NCBI GenBank assembly: GCA_964030785.1
Contig: OZ034979.1
Span: 10,005,383-10,069,382 of the forward strand
Reading direction: 5' to 3'
Length of the DNA: 64,000 nt
From: Siderastrea siderea
Taxonomy: Eukaryota; Cnidaria; Anthozoa; Scleractinia; Rhizangiidae
Position numbers and translations under genes: made by a program. Each line of letters starts with the position of its first letter. The stretch's first letter is position 1. Under the pieces are notes generated by a model. The model searched no databases. It was not told where the DNA came from and saw only the letters and a program-made list of their open reading frames with translations. Positions 1-11,100 of this stretch are shown here, in pieces.

Positions 1-418
1 CGAAAGGAGGGTTTACATTTGGATATAGCGGCCTTTGAAATCGTGATAAATGTACAAACATACGTGCACCAACTTTCCGTTCGAACGTTTTAACTAATCA
101 AAAACCATGAGCAAAATAGTGACGAGTGCAAATGTGAAACTTCACCACTTTGCCCGTAACAGCTCTTTCATTTTAGCTGGCCCGTTGACACGGAAGCGAT
201 GAAATAGTTGCCAAAAAGATGTAAAAAATTTGTCAAAAAACTTACCACAAACTTTGTGCAAGTCACCGGTACAGCGAACGACACTGTAATATTATGAGAA
301 ATAAAGTTTTGATTTCTTCGATGTAGTAATTAAAAGGCGGATTTACGAGAAAACTTAAAATGTTAATTTTTTTTTCTTTGAGGAATCGTTTCTTCAGGAT
401 TTTTACGGTAGTCCCTAC
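1..418 (-). other. BHMT copy 1 intron 4 (partial)
   Basis: AT-rich with no recognisable exon on either strand. Confidence 0.6.
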
Positions 419-3400
419 CTCAGCGATGAGTATATCGACATCGTTTTCGAGAAAAATCTCAATCTGTTCTCTAAACTTCTTCTTTACAACCTCTTTTCCA
501 GCTCCACTTGAATACAAATATGCAGTCTGACAGATAGACCCAGCAAAAAGTGCTCCTCCCCCCTGGGCCACGCCCTTGGCAAGGTCACATGCTGCTTGGT
601 TTATTTTGGCAGTCTGAAAGAGAGTGGGAGTATTATCAGAGAAACGAAGATCGAATGTGGAGATCGAATGTGGATAAGAGAGGTCGTTCTAAATTATTCC
701 TAAGCTACACTGAGGCAATAATTGCCTGAGCTTAATTTTTACTTCTTTCTCAATTCCATCTAGCCTCTTCCAGAAGTTGCGATTGTGACGAACGAAGGAA
801 AAATGGTGTGCGCGGAAAAAAAAAAAAACGAACGACTCGAGCAGGACATTTTTTGTGAGATTTCTAACTCGGTGACTGACATAGAATATTGGGACAAGTG
901 GTTTAATGTTGCATTTTCAGCATCTTTTCACAGGCACATTCTACAAGCTCGCACTTTTGCCAAATATTAATACCAGCATTGAGCAACGACGCCCCAGGGC
1001 TCAGAAGGGTAATACGTTAGCATCCTGCCTTGGAATCCCAATCTGAGAACGCATTATATCAACTTCAAAGAGAAGACATGTAACAAAAGAACATACACAC
1101 CCCATATTTAGCATGATCACCACCTAGGTCGTCATCCAGCGCGAAAGTGAATGCTTGAATGACATCCGCTCCTGCTCGCAGAAATTCTCGATGAAGCTGT
1201 CGAACTAAACCAGATTACAACGATAAAGAGAAAGATTGTAACTGTTAAGCACGCCTAAGGTACCTTTGAAGGGTTGAAATTTGTCGTTGATTGCGGCAAT
1301 AATCGGGTGTTAAAATGATTAGTCAGGGGCGGATCCAGGGGGAGGGTTGAAGAGGTTGCCCCCCTGCCCCCTTGGGAGGTTTCCGAACTTTTCTGACTTC
1401 TCGTGTCTATCGCTTTTTCATCACAAAATTAATAGCATATTGTTGTTTAATCCTGCATCCACCCCTGTTAATATTCGAGTTACCTTGCAATTGGAAGCCG
1501 TTAGGTAGAAGTCGGCAAACATTTGACATGCGGGAAACATAATTACTTGTCTGAATTGAGGTAAAAATAGCTTCCAGACACGCCCATAAAACAAGACACT
1601 GGTGCCGTTTACACTGCTAGTCACCATAACGTTGTCACTTATCCAAAGTTTTTCTGTCGTTAGTTTTGAATGTTTTTTGGCATCTTTTTTATGTTTCTAG
1701 GAAATATGAGAGGAGAACTCGAAAGCGTGAGTGAGAAACTTGACGACTAAAGTGGTCAAAAAGTTGTCAAGAACTAACAAAAATGTTGTAGAAGTGACAA
1801 CGGTTCGGCGCACAGCCCTGCTTTGGTAACTTTGAAAATTTCCGATGATCACCCCCGCGACTTTTACATGTGTCAGTGCCACATGTGGCAAAAGCACCCA
1901 CTTTGGTCATAAAGTGAAGGAGTAAGTGGGGGTAGGGAGTGGTGGAAACTGAGAGAACAAGAGGCAAGGTGGCAAGTCTACAGGAGGTGAGAGAGGAGGG
2001 GGTGGCGACCGGGAAACCCAAGGAGGCAGAAAGTGGGAGAAACAGGAAAAAAATACGCAACATTGTGTAACGCTTAGCCAGCAAAAAGAAAGAGAAGGGA
2101 GCCAACAAAAAGGGGGCAGGGACCAGGATGAGAGGGGGCGGGAAGCAGGAAGTTTGGACCCCTGTTCCCCACGATAAAGAGAAAGATGGTAAATGTTGTT
2201 TGGTTGATGTGATTTCTCAGTTTGTTACAAGCACTGGACTACAATTTTTCCATTTGTTACAAGCAATGGACTATGACTGCTTCCCCACGTTCCCCACGAT
2301 AAAGAGAAAGATGGTAAATGTTGTTTGGTTGATGTGATTTCTCAGTTTGTTACAAGCAATGGACTACGATTTTTCCATTTGTTACAAGCAATGGACTATG
2401 ACTGCTTCCCCACGTTCCCCATGATAAAGAGAAAGGTGGTAAATGTTGTTTGGTTGATGTGATTTCTCGGTTTGTTACAAGCAATGGACTACAATAATTG
2501 TTACAAGCAATGGACTACGACTGCTTGAGAAAAACAAGAGAAAGAAACACAATTCTTTCTTTACTGACCTCCATCGGGGTGTTCCACTGTGCATTCAGGA
2601 GTCCATGGTCCTGCTTTCACATAACCACGCCTCTCCAGAGCATAACACATTCCGCCATCTCCAACTATAACTTCCCCAGCATTAAGCCGCTCTAAGATAC
2701 CACGCTACAACATATTTGGAAAATAAGTTTAAAAGTAAGACTTTTCTGAATTCTGATAGACTGAGCCCTGCATTGGAGTCGACTTATGCACCAAATCAAC
2801 TGAACTACCACCTTGCAGACACCCCTACTAGATGGATACCTGTTATCACACACATCACGCTGTTACGGACATCCCGCATTTACAGTTCACTATTTCTGTT
2901 AGACACCCCACTATTGTGGACAAACCTCTCTGTCACAGACACCTCAGCACATTCTCATACACAGTGCTGTTACAGATACCCTGCTACTTAGACTTCCACC
3001 CTTCTGGACACAGACAATCAGCTATTATATATGGAAATCTTGCTGTTGTGTACTCCTCTCATTGTAGAGAAGTCCTGTGATCTGCTATTACAGATACCCT
3101 GCTGTTATAAGGACACTATTATTATGGAGACAATGTATCACAAACACCCAGCTACCACTGATATCTCAATAGCACAGTTTTATCTAGGCTCAGTCTCCAG
3201 CCGTGAGTGTCTCGATGCGCCCACGATTCTCACCACCTTCACGGCTGGGCGCACGGGTTTGGTTGCATGTCCGTGACGTCATTACAATTTTAATAATTAT
3301 GCAGACAATCCACACGTCATTTGCTTAAATTTTATCTGGTTTTTTTTATCGCCTTGAAAAAAAAGCGAAATGCAAAAAGTATGTCTGAAACGTTCTCCTA

Positions 3401-5800
3401 AAAGTGTGAAATTTCAAGAGAAAGACGAAATCCCGCTAAATTATGTCGCGCATTCTACCCCGCAAATTTCAGGGGCTTGTCTCTGATTGGTCAGTCTAAA
3501 CAATAACCAAACCCGTGCGCCCAGCCGTGAAGGTGGCGAGAATCACGGGCGCATCGAGACACTCACGGCTGGAGACTGAGCCTAAGTTTTATCCTGCTGA
3601 TATGGACACCCGCTATTATTTACCCCTTACCATATTGCCTATATCAGACACTACATTAATATGGACACCCTACTAAAATGGACACCCTGCTATTTTTAGC
3701 CATTAGGGATGCAGTCTGGAATGTTACAGACTCCTGCTGTTACTGTCAGACAGCTTGCACTAGTTTGCACTGCTGCAGACACCAAGTTGCTGTTACATGG
3801 ACACCTTAATAGACATACTGCTATCATAGACAGCCAACTATTAATTGCACATCCTACTGTTTAACAATATTTATTCACTGACACTGAGGTGAATAATTGT
3901 TTTAGTATGTACCAAACCAGTGGAATTAGCCCACACCAAATAGTTCCTTTTTTCTGAGAAATGAGGCAATTAAAACGCACATGCAAAATCCAGAAAAATG
4001 CCAGGAGATGAATAGCAGATACCATCCTGTGTTTGAGTAGCCAATCAGAGTGCGCGAAAAACACTATCCACTGGTTTGGTATTTACTAGAATTGCATACC
4101 CCACAATTACAGATACCTGGTGATACATACATGCAGCCAGAAAACCTACTATTATTTACCACTTTAATTGACATCTGGCTGTTATAGGCACCTCTCTGAT
4201 AGTTGGATGACTCCATATTATTAGCCTGGATGATAATATGGACACTTTGCCAAATGGACACAGCCAGTAATGAACAACCAGCTATTTATGCACACTTTGC
4301 TATAATGAACACCCTACTACTATGCTAAACCTCCTAAGCCAGACATAATTTCTGCTTTTATACAGACACTTCATTTTTTAGGGCAACCTCTTACACAGTG
4401 CTTGTACTGAGACCCTGGCCGCCTACTATCATGGACATCTCACCTTTACAGACACATATTATACATACACCCTAGTATTATGGACACTTATTATACGCAA
4501 AAGGACACCCTGTTCTGATTATGATTTAAAATGGCACACGCTGCGCGGACACCATGCTGTTACAGACACCCTCCCATTACAGACACTGCTACTTATGGGA
4601 CACCATGCTATCACAAAATTGCAGAAGCTGAGGTCTTGAAATAGATCCAGAACTTAATTCACAGGAAACATTAATCTGCTATTATTGACTCTCATTATTG
4701 CAGACTTGCAGATACTTATGTTCTGTACCAGGGGAGCCCTCAAAATCGTGCTAAGCAGAAGGTTGTGCAGGGGGGAGGGGGTGGGAAATAGGTTCCAGAC
4801 ACTGAGAACAACAGTAATGTTAATGATCATTCCCTCTGTTACAGTTGGTGGCTAAAAAATCACAGATCATGATAGAAAGCTTTGTCTAAAGGAGTAGATG
4901 GGGACAGGCGGCAGGAACCGGGAGAAAGGGCGCTGGAGGTGTACGGGAGGTACAGAGGGCGGGAAGCAGGATTCCGAAGGTGGTGGTAAGAGAGGTGGGA
5001 GCCAACAAAAATAGGGCGGGAAACGGGATAAAAGGGTACAGGAAATGGAAAGTTTGATCCCCCACTCCCCCAAAAAAAGGCTATCCAGGAGTGATAATCA
5101 ACCAGTAATTAATGTGTGCACTTTATTCTCCCTGAAAGAATAGGGCTAGGGTCTGCTTGTACTTAAGCACTACGTATTGCACTGGTGATCTGTTGGCACC
5201 AATTTTACCAAGGGCAGCAACCGGCACAGCTTCATCCCTGTTTGCGTGACATGAGTGACTCAAATAGATTCTGAGCAGTTGCGAAACCATTTGAAAGGCT
5301 AAACGCAACATTAGTCACACATGACCTCCGTGCTGATATTTAGATTTCTATCTCTTCGTTATCTTGTATTTCAGTATACAGCTGGTTTTTCAAAAGAGAA
5401 TAACGTGTTCTAATACTTTCTTCCGTGAAAGATTTAAAGTTGTGAATGATTCTCGACCACTAGATTCAACTTATCTCTCGATCTCAGCAGACCCACTTCG
5501 AATGAAGACCTTATCGTATAATTTGCAAAATTGCAGCTCAGCTACAAAAGCGCACAGTTTATTTGCATGATTCCAACCTCACACCTTTGATCTTTCTAGC
5601 TGTTTCACACTACTATGTAAACGATTTTGCCTCGTCATCAATGCACAGCGGAATTTGAATTTCATACTGGGGTACTGAAAAAAGCTGACCCGATGTCCCA
5701 TGTTTTAAAAAGTACACATCTATGTGTACAGATCTTTTGAAATGAAAAGAAGAAATACATAAATAAAATAGTCTGCACTCACCTTTTCTGCCTGAGACAT
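419..5800 (-). CDS. BHMT: BHMT copy 1, 5' part (exons 1-4)
   Basis: Betaine-homocysteine S-methyltransferase moves a methyl group from glycine betaine to homocysteine, giving dimethylglycine and methionine; it is a cytosolic zinc enzyme. Four exons are seen: exon 1 5783-5800 (ATG, MSQAEK, donor GTGAGT), exon 2 2569-2704 ([23 protein letters not shown]), exon 3 1101-1204 ([18 protein letters not shown]) and exon 4 419-613 ([23 protein letters not shown]). Intron phases are 0, 1 and 0, with all exons open and in frame. Exon 3 is four codons longer than in the sister copies and uses a GTGTGT donor. Exon 5 is not present in bases 1-418, so the zinc-binding C-terminal half lies beyond the left edge. 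The start is chosen because it is the only short ATG exon with a good donor in phase 0 upstream of exon 2. The family call is very secure; whether the gene is active is unknown. Confidence 0.87.
614..1916. other. BHMT copy 1 introns 3 and 2 (exon 3 excluded)
   Basis: Apart from exon 3 at 1101-1204 I see no coding signal. Short ORFs here have no motif or splice support. Confidence 0.5.
1917..2165 (+). repeat. Purine-rich G-tract repeat
   Basis: Irregular G-rich sequence (GGGAG, GGCGGGAAGCAGG, GGGAGCCAACAAAAA). The same vocabulary recurs at 4870-5075 in intron 1 of the same gene, and as a pyrimidine-rich version near 55.6-55.8 kb, so it is a dispersed family. Confidence 0.5.
2160..2530 (+). 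repeat. About 125-bp tandem repeat, three copies
   Basis: Three head-to-tail units in intron 2 of BHMT copy 1, each starting near CCCCACGATAAAGAGAAAG (about 2165, 2292, 2416) and containing two TTGTTACAAGCAATGGACTA blocks. Confidence 0.8.
3185..3584. mobile_element. 400-bp TIR element with perfect 9-bp target duplication
   Basis: The ends TAGGCTCAGTCTCCAGCCG and CGGCTGGAGACTGAGCCTA are inverted repeats extending about 75 bp (CACGGCTGGGCGCACGGGTT). AGTTTTATC occurs exactly on both sides (3176-3184 and 3585-3593). No ORF; Mutator-type MITE by duplication length. Confidence 0.88.
3868..4082 (+). mobile_element. CAATTATTCACC-family element, partial
   Basis: GACACTGAGGTGAATAATTG, CCAAATAGTTCCTTTT and ATCCACTGGTTTGGTAT recur in the same order at 44668-44917 in another BHMT gene. 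This copy lacks the clean left end. Confidence 0.65.
4870..5075 (+). repeat. Purine-rich G-tract repeat, second copy
   Basis: Shares GGGAGCCAACAAAAA and GGGCGGGAAGCAGG with 1917-2165. The rest of intron 1 (5076-5782) shows nothing recognisable. Confidence 0.5.
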
Positions 5801-5974
5801 GATTCAGTGGTTGTTTGCTTGCATAAGTTAGGAATGGTGATGGAGAAGGACGCAGGCTGCCTCAGGACTGGAGCTGCCTGTTACTCCACTTTGTGGGCTT
5901 GTGTTTCGCAATTTGTGTGACGGAGAGCTCTACCCTCCCCAGATCCCCGCATCGTAAGCTTCTGGCCTGGACTT
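5801..5974 (-). promoter_or_regulatory. Probable 5' UTR and promoter of BHMT copy 1
   Basis: This is the only 174 bp between the BHMT start codon and the target-site duplication of the Mutator-like element. I see no TATA box at a convincing distance; the assignment rests on position alone. Confidence 0.35.
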
Positions 5975-5993
5975 GGGAATATTCCCGGGGTAG

Positions 5994-6180
5994 TCAATCG
6001 ATAAAAATTGATATCGGAAAATCAATCGATAAATCGATATCTATCGATTAATTGTTTTTAAACGATATCGATTGTATCGGTCAATCGATAAAAATCGATA
6101 CTCACACGCCGACGAAGTGTTAATTTTATCGATTTTATCGGATTCATCGATCGCTATAGAATCGATAAAAATCATCTTGT
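5994..6180. repeat. ATCGAT-rich subterminal repeat, left
   Basis: At least ten spaced ATCGAT or ATCGATAAAA words in under 200 bp. Mirrored at 14624-14800; possible transposase-binding array. Confidence 0.75.
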
Positions 6181-6364
6181 TTCCTTTGTGGGAGCGTATG
6201 ATTGTAACTCTTTAAACGGTCAGAACGGTAGATTTCAAAGGCGGCAATGAAATAATCGGTTGACAAGCACTGTACAAGAGACAAAGGAAACTGCATCATG
6301 ATTTTATTACAGATTTATTGTTCGATTGGGGATTACAAACTCCCGGCAAACTCAACGTAAATTA

Positions 6365-6454
6365 TTATTCCTTGTCCGTCTTCTCGGCTTCGAGGGTGTC
6401 TTCTGAATTTTCTCTTTTTCCTTTGCTCCGGCGGTTTTGAAACCACGTCTTAAC
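6365..6454 (-). CDS. Homeobox gene, terminal exon (homeodomain helix 3)
   Basis: After an acceptor (TTTCTTAG) the exon reads VKTWFQNRRSKGKR, then an acidic tail of about 15 residues to TAA. WFQNRR is the DNA-recognition helix of homeodomains, and a splice site just before the Val (homeodomain position 44/45) is a known intron position in many homeobox genes. Two AATAAA signals follow the stop on the same strand (about 6302-6325), so this is a real 3' terminal exon. VKTWFQNRR is compatible with HHEX-like or other NK-related classes but cannot settle the class. No 5' homeobox exon was found in the rest of the element or upstream to about 21 kb, so it is probably a captured gene fragment; exons beyond a very long intron cannot be ruled out. 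Confidence 0.7.
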   Translation of the reverse strand, partial: VKTWFQNRRSKGKRENSEDTLEAEKTDKE

Positions 6455-6573
6455 CTAAGAAATGTGGGGAATAAGAAGTGATTAATATAAGAAATGATTC
6501 AAAAGTATTTACATGACTAGCCTTCTACGCAGACAAGTATTAGTAACGCGAGATTATCGGCAGCACTTTTCCA

Positions 6574-6699
6574 CGGGTGGCGGGTGGCGGGTGGCGGGTG
6601 GCGGGTGACGGGTGGCGGGTGGCGGGTGGCGGGTGGCGGGTGGCGGGTGACGGGTGACGGGTGGCGGGTGACGGGTGACGGGTGACGGGTGGCGGGTGA
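6574..6699 (+). repeat. GGGTGGC/GGGTGAC 7-bp minisatellite, left arm
   Basis: About 18 tandem GGGTGRC units on the plus strand. Runs of four or more GGG give G-quadruplex potential. The array at 14044-14175 is its inverted counterpart. Confidence 0.9.
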
Positions 6700-6779
6700 A
6701 AATAAATGAGACATCAAAAAGTTCAATTTCAATTTGAAATGTTATATTCAGAAATTGGCTACAAAATATAAAGTTGCCA

Positions 6780-7225
6780 GATAAATGACAAAAACTATCG
6801 TGATGGACCGATCAAATATTATCACAAAAATAAATCATTAAGTATTCAGATAGCGGCGATGCAAGCCGTGTCCTTTCAACAAAACTTCTGATATATGTAT
6901 ATTGCTACATCAATATTCGCAAAAACTATGGACCGATCAAATATTATCACAATATCAAGTGAAATTAAATTACAAAAACTATAAATCAAAAAGTATTCAC
7001 ATATCAAGAGGCGATGCAAGCCGTGTCCTTTCAACAAAGCGCCTGCTATAGGTATATTGCTACATCAATATTCACAAAAACTATGGACCGATTAAATATT
7101 ATCACAATATCAAGTGAAATTAAATTACAAAACTTTAAATCATTAAGTATTCATATATCAAGCGGCGATGCAAGCCGTGTCCTTTCAACAAAACGTCTGA
7201 TATATACTACATCGATATTCACAAC
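6780..7225 (+). repeat. About 155-bp tandem repeat, nearly three copies
   Basis: The block GGCGATGCAAGCCGTGTCC recurs at 6855, 7010 and 7164, with TATGGACCGATCAAATATTA in each interval. From 7226 to 8145 I see nothing further. Confidence 0.85.
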
Positions 7226-8145
7226 TTTCTTTACAAGTGTTCCTTTAACAAACCTTACATCCACCATACAGCTATTTCAATTAACGTTGTGAAATCTAAG
7301 CTTAAAGATAAGACCCGAAAGGTAGTGTGATTAGAAGAGAGGAACTGCACGTGCTGAATACTAAACGATATATAGACATCACAAACGCGGATTTGCACGT
7401 TTTCAAAATTTTCAAAACTCAAAGCCATGCGACATTCAAAAATACACCCTAGCCTGTGCATTTTCTGAATACCCAGAACACCATACGGTCTTGCCTTTAA
7501 GCCTTAAGCTTTTACCGGAAAACGTTTGATGAAATAGCTGTATGTATCGGACCATGTCATTTTTTTTTTTATAGTCTTCGATAGGCAGATGTCGCTATTT
7601 ACCACACGAACAAATTTTAATGTTATAATTTGGCCTTGCGTTCATTAAATAAGCCACAATATGAACCACCCACGAAGGTTTCCTGTTATCAAAAATATGC
7701 TGTAAAAATAAAACAAGCTGAGCTTTAAATACAACATTGCCTCGATCGATGTTTAAAAATGCTTATTTTTGTTTCATGAAGTGAATCAATGACATTTTAA
7801 GACGCGCCCCAACCAAAATGCACAGAATATATTTTTTCAATAAAAAACGTTCTGTTGAAGGAGAAAATATTATGTATTAGACTTTCATATTAGGTGTGCA
7901 TGAAGCTTACATTGCTGGAGAAATGGCACAAGGAGGTTTGAATCTTTTTCTTAGTTTCTACTCCTGATAGAGTGGGGGCTATACAAACAAGACATCGAAA
8001 GACACCACCTTTTAGGTGGGGAAGGGGGCGGGGTACATGAAGAGACCACCTGTCTTTTTGCAGAGTGGTAGGTTCTGTCTGAGTACAATAGTTTTGACCA
8101 CTTCCCTAGCAGTGCAGCCAAAGGCAGAAAGTGATAAAAAAAGCA

Positions 8146-11100
8146 TTAAATAAATCTTATACCAAATTCGCGCCACAGTAGCTGCTTGGTAGATTCTGTT
8201 AATCTATCAACGGCTGAATCCGCCAATTTAATGTTGGTACTGGTGGCGGACGGGGCACACGAACGCAGGGGATGGTAATATACAGCCTCTGGTGTTGCAG
8301 AGATCCTGATCTTTGTTTCGCCTCGGCGATTAAATCGCCTATGTTCCATGTGCCTTAAAAATACGTTATTTGGAGCGGGGGGAGGAGGATCGGAGGCTGT
8401 TTTTCGTACACGACCCTTGCAGCCATAGCAGGTTGTAGCTTTGGTATCCATTATTAACACCACTTCGTAAGGTGACAACTCCGCCTCCGGTTCTTCAATC
8501 TCGACTCTATCTCCATAGGTTTGTAGGTCTCGTGGTGTGCCGGACTTCCTTTTGCGGTTCTTTCTTTCGTTTTCTTTCTTCCCAGCTCCGCTGGGAATAG
8601 TCGAAGAAACCAATCCAGACAGGGGCACTTGATATGATTGTGTGTATTGTTGGAGTGTACCGAGTTGGTGAGCAACAGCCAAGGTGTGGGCACAAATGCC
8701 CCTGTCTTTGAACCTAGGGCATTCTGAGCAGGCCAGTTTGTTACCCTTGATCTCAACGGTATGTGATACTGACCTGCTCAGTGATATGACGATACGCTTT
8801 TCCTTACAGTTCGGAAAAGGAACAATTCCCTCTAGGCGTAAAATTTGAGAGGCATTGGACCAAGACCCTCTCAAAAATTCGGGTAAACCAGAATCCTCAA
8901 AGCTCCCCATCACTTCCCACTGATCTTCGTTTTCAGACGTTTTGGGGAGCTGGTCTTGAAGGTCTTCTTGGACTGCTGATCCAAGGGCTCGGAGATGCTT
9001 CTGTCTCTCATCTCTTGTCATGCTAGACCATTTGGAGTCTGAAAGGCTCAAATGCTGGTGCTGCGCGTTCAAGGTATAGGGTCCTTTCCCAAGAACGGCA
9101 CGCTGAACGTCTCTTTGGGCTTGAAGGACGGAGTCTCTGTAGACAATTACTGCCTCGGGCCACGAACATTTGAGATTTGGTCTATAGGCAATACCTTCCA
9201 CGACCTTCGTCTCCTTTACTTTGCTTTTTAAGGCTGAATTGCTACTCTCTTGGGCATTGTTATAGAAAAAGCTGTCTTTGAGCCCAGCGCTTCTTCGGAT
9301 CGGCAGCAGCATTCCATTCTTCATATCGTCTTCGATATAGCGCTGAAAGTACTGTGAAAATTTTGGGTCCTTCCCTGTGATGTCTTCCTCTAGTTTGTCC
9401 CACTTGGATGAGATGCTTTCTACTTTGGCGACGAACTCCTCAGGACTTTCGCTATCAATGATCCCCTTCTCTTTGTTAAAGTCGTTTCCAAATATGTCTT
9501 CTAAGATTTCCTTTCGCACAGACGTCAACCCCAAGTCAGCAATCTTTCTCACAATGTCGTCTTCAACATGTTTTTTACATGGCAGAAAGGTGCATCCTTT
9601 CAACGGTTTGAGGAAACTAGACTGTGCTTTATCCCTGTCTCCTCCTACGAAGTTGATTCGTTCAAGTTCGTAGTTGCATTCGAGCAGCGTGTGGATAAAA
9701 TATAAGTAGTCGTTACCGGTCTTGGAAGCGTGCAGCATTGCGGGACCAGGAAGGTTTGCAGGCTTTCCCGTTTTTTTGTTCAATAACTTACTGCTCTGGA
9801 ATGTAGTAGATGTTAAATAGAAGTTACCAACATTAAACGTAGTATCTATGGATAAAATACTTGTAGAACCAGGAGAGCAGCAGTCTTTGACAATGTCTTT
9901 GATCTGGTCTTCTAGACAAATAACAACCCTTGGAGAGGGTGTCCATTGCAAATTATGCACTGCCTTGTCTTCCTTTGCCAGCTCTAACAAGGAGGCAAAT
10001 TCGTCATGTTGGGCGGCTTTGTTTGTGACTCGTTGACGTGCATTTTGCACTTGCTTACTGTCGCGAGGCAAGTCTGAAGAAAGTTCGCAATCGAGCATTC
10101 CACCGACTGCCTCCGAGACTTCGTCATAAATTCTAGACGGGCCTTTTCGTCCGGTTGCTTCCTCTGTCAGTTTTGCTTTAGTCGACGGAGCTGTTGGAAT
10201 AAACTTCTTTCCAGATCGTGGATGTTTGTGTGGGCTAACTGGATGCTCTTCTCCGGTAAAACTGTATTGAACCAGGCCTAGCGGGAGTGTTTGACCACCG
10301 CAGCAGTAAACAAGAGTTGAATTTCGCACAAAGTCTATGTATTTCTTGTGGCGCTCGAAGACGTTTCTGACAAGGTACTCATCACGTTTAAGTTGATTCC
10401 GTTCAGGTTGTGTACCTTTGCAAAACCAACTATTAACTATCTTCTTATCTCTAATGACGAATATACGTGCACTTGAACCGCGATTTTCAAATGCCCCGAG
10501 GTCGCTTACAAGCCAGTCATCACGGTTCTTTAATTGTGATCTGTCGATCACAAAGCCTGCATTTTCCATTGGATTTCTTGGTCTTCTGCAACAAATCTTG
10601 CTTTCATCAACGTCTAGGAGCAGGGCATGAATCCTAGTTTCGAAATCTAACTCATGCTTTCCTTGGAACAAGTAAGGGGTAGCACTCTCATCGCTGAAGT
10701 AGGCCGTTTTCTCCCTGAAATGAAAATGTTGAAAAGTTTACTTCCCAATGATTCACCAAAACGCAAAAATATTAAAGTGCTACTATGATAAAATTCGCAT
10801 CTTTTCTTTCGTAGCCGTTTTAAAATATTAGCAAGTATTCTATATTCGTTTCTTTCCAGAGATATTCAAGTTATTTAAATATGCAAATTAGCAAAGTGAT
10901 GACGTCATAGACTCAACCAAATGCGTGATCTGGCGAGCATGTGAATGGATTGGGCAGACGTCTTGCCCTGGTTTTATTTCTCCTAACTGAAAAAGTATAA
11001 AATATTAAATAAATTTAGCCAAGCCTAAAAGCGGAGCTCCGCGGCTATTTACTTTGCTCTTTATTCAAATCTGAATTTACTGACCATAGCATAGACAAAA

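Larger units (their letters stand above)
2815..4620 (+). repeat. Degenerate TATTATGGACACCC minisatellite tract
   Basis: About 1.8 kb of imperfect units of roughly 17-22 bp built on GACACCC, CTGCTATTA and TTACAGACA. It is interrupted by two foldback elements and lies in intron 1 of BHMT copy 1. The same family reappears at 27396-27950. Confidence 0.7.

Noticed and set aside
6517..6732. Pro-rich ORF over the left minisatellite (and its counterpart at 13930-14202)
   Set aside because: The 7-bp repeat gives repeated PSPVTRH-type peptides in any frame; not a protein gene.
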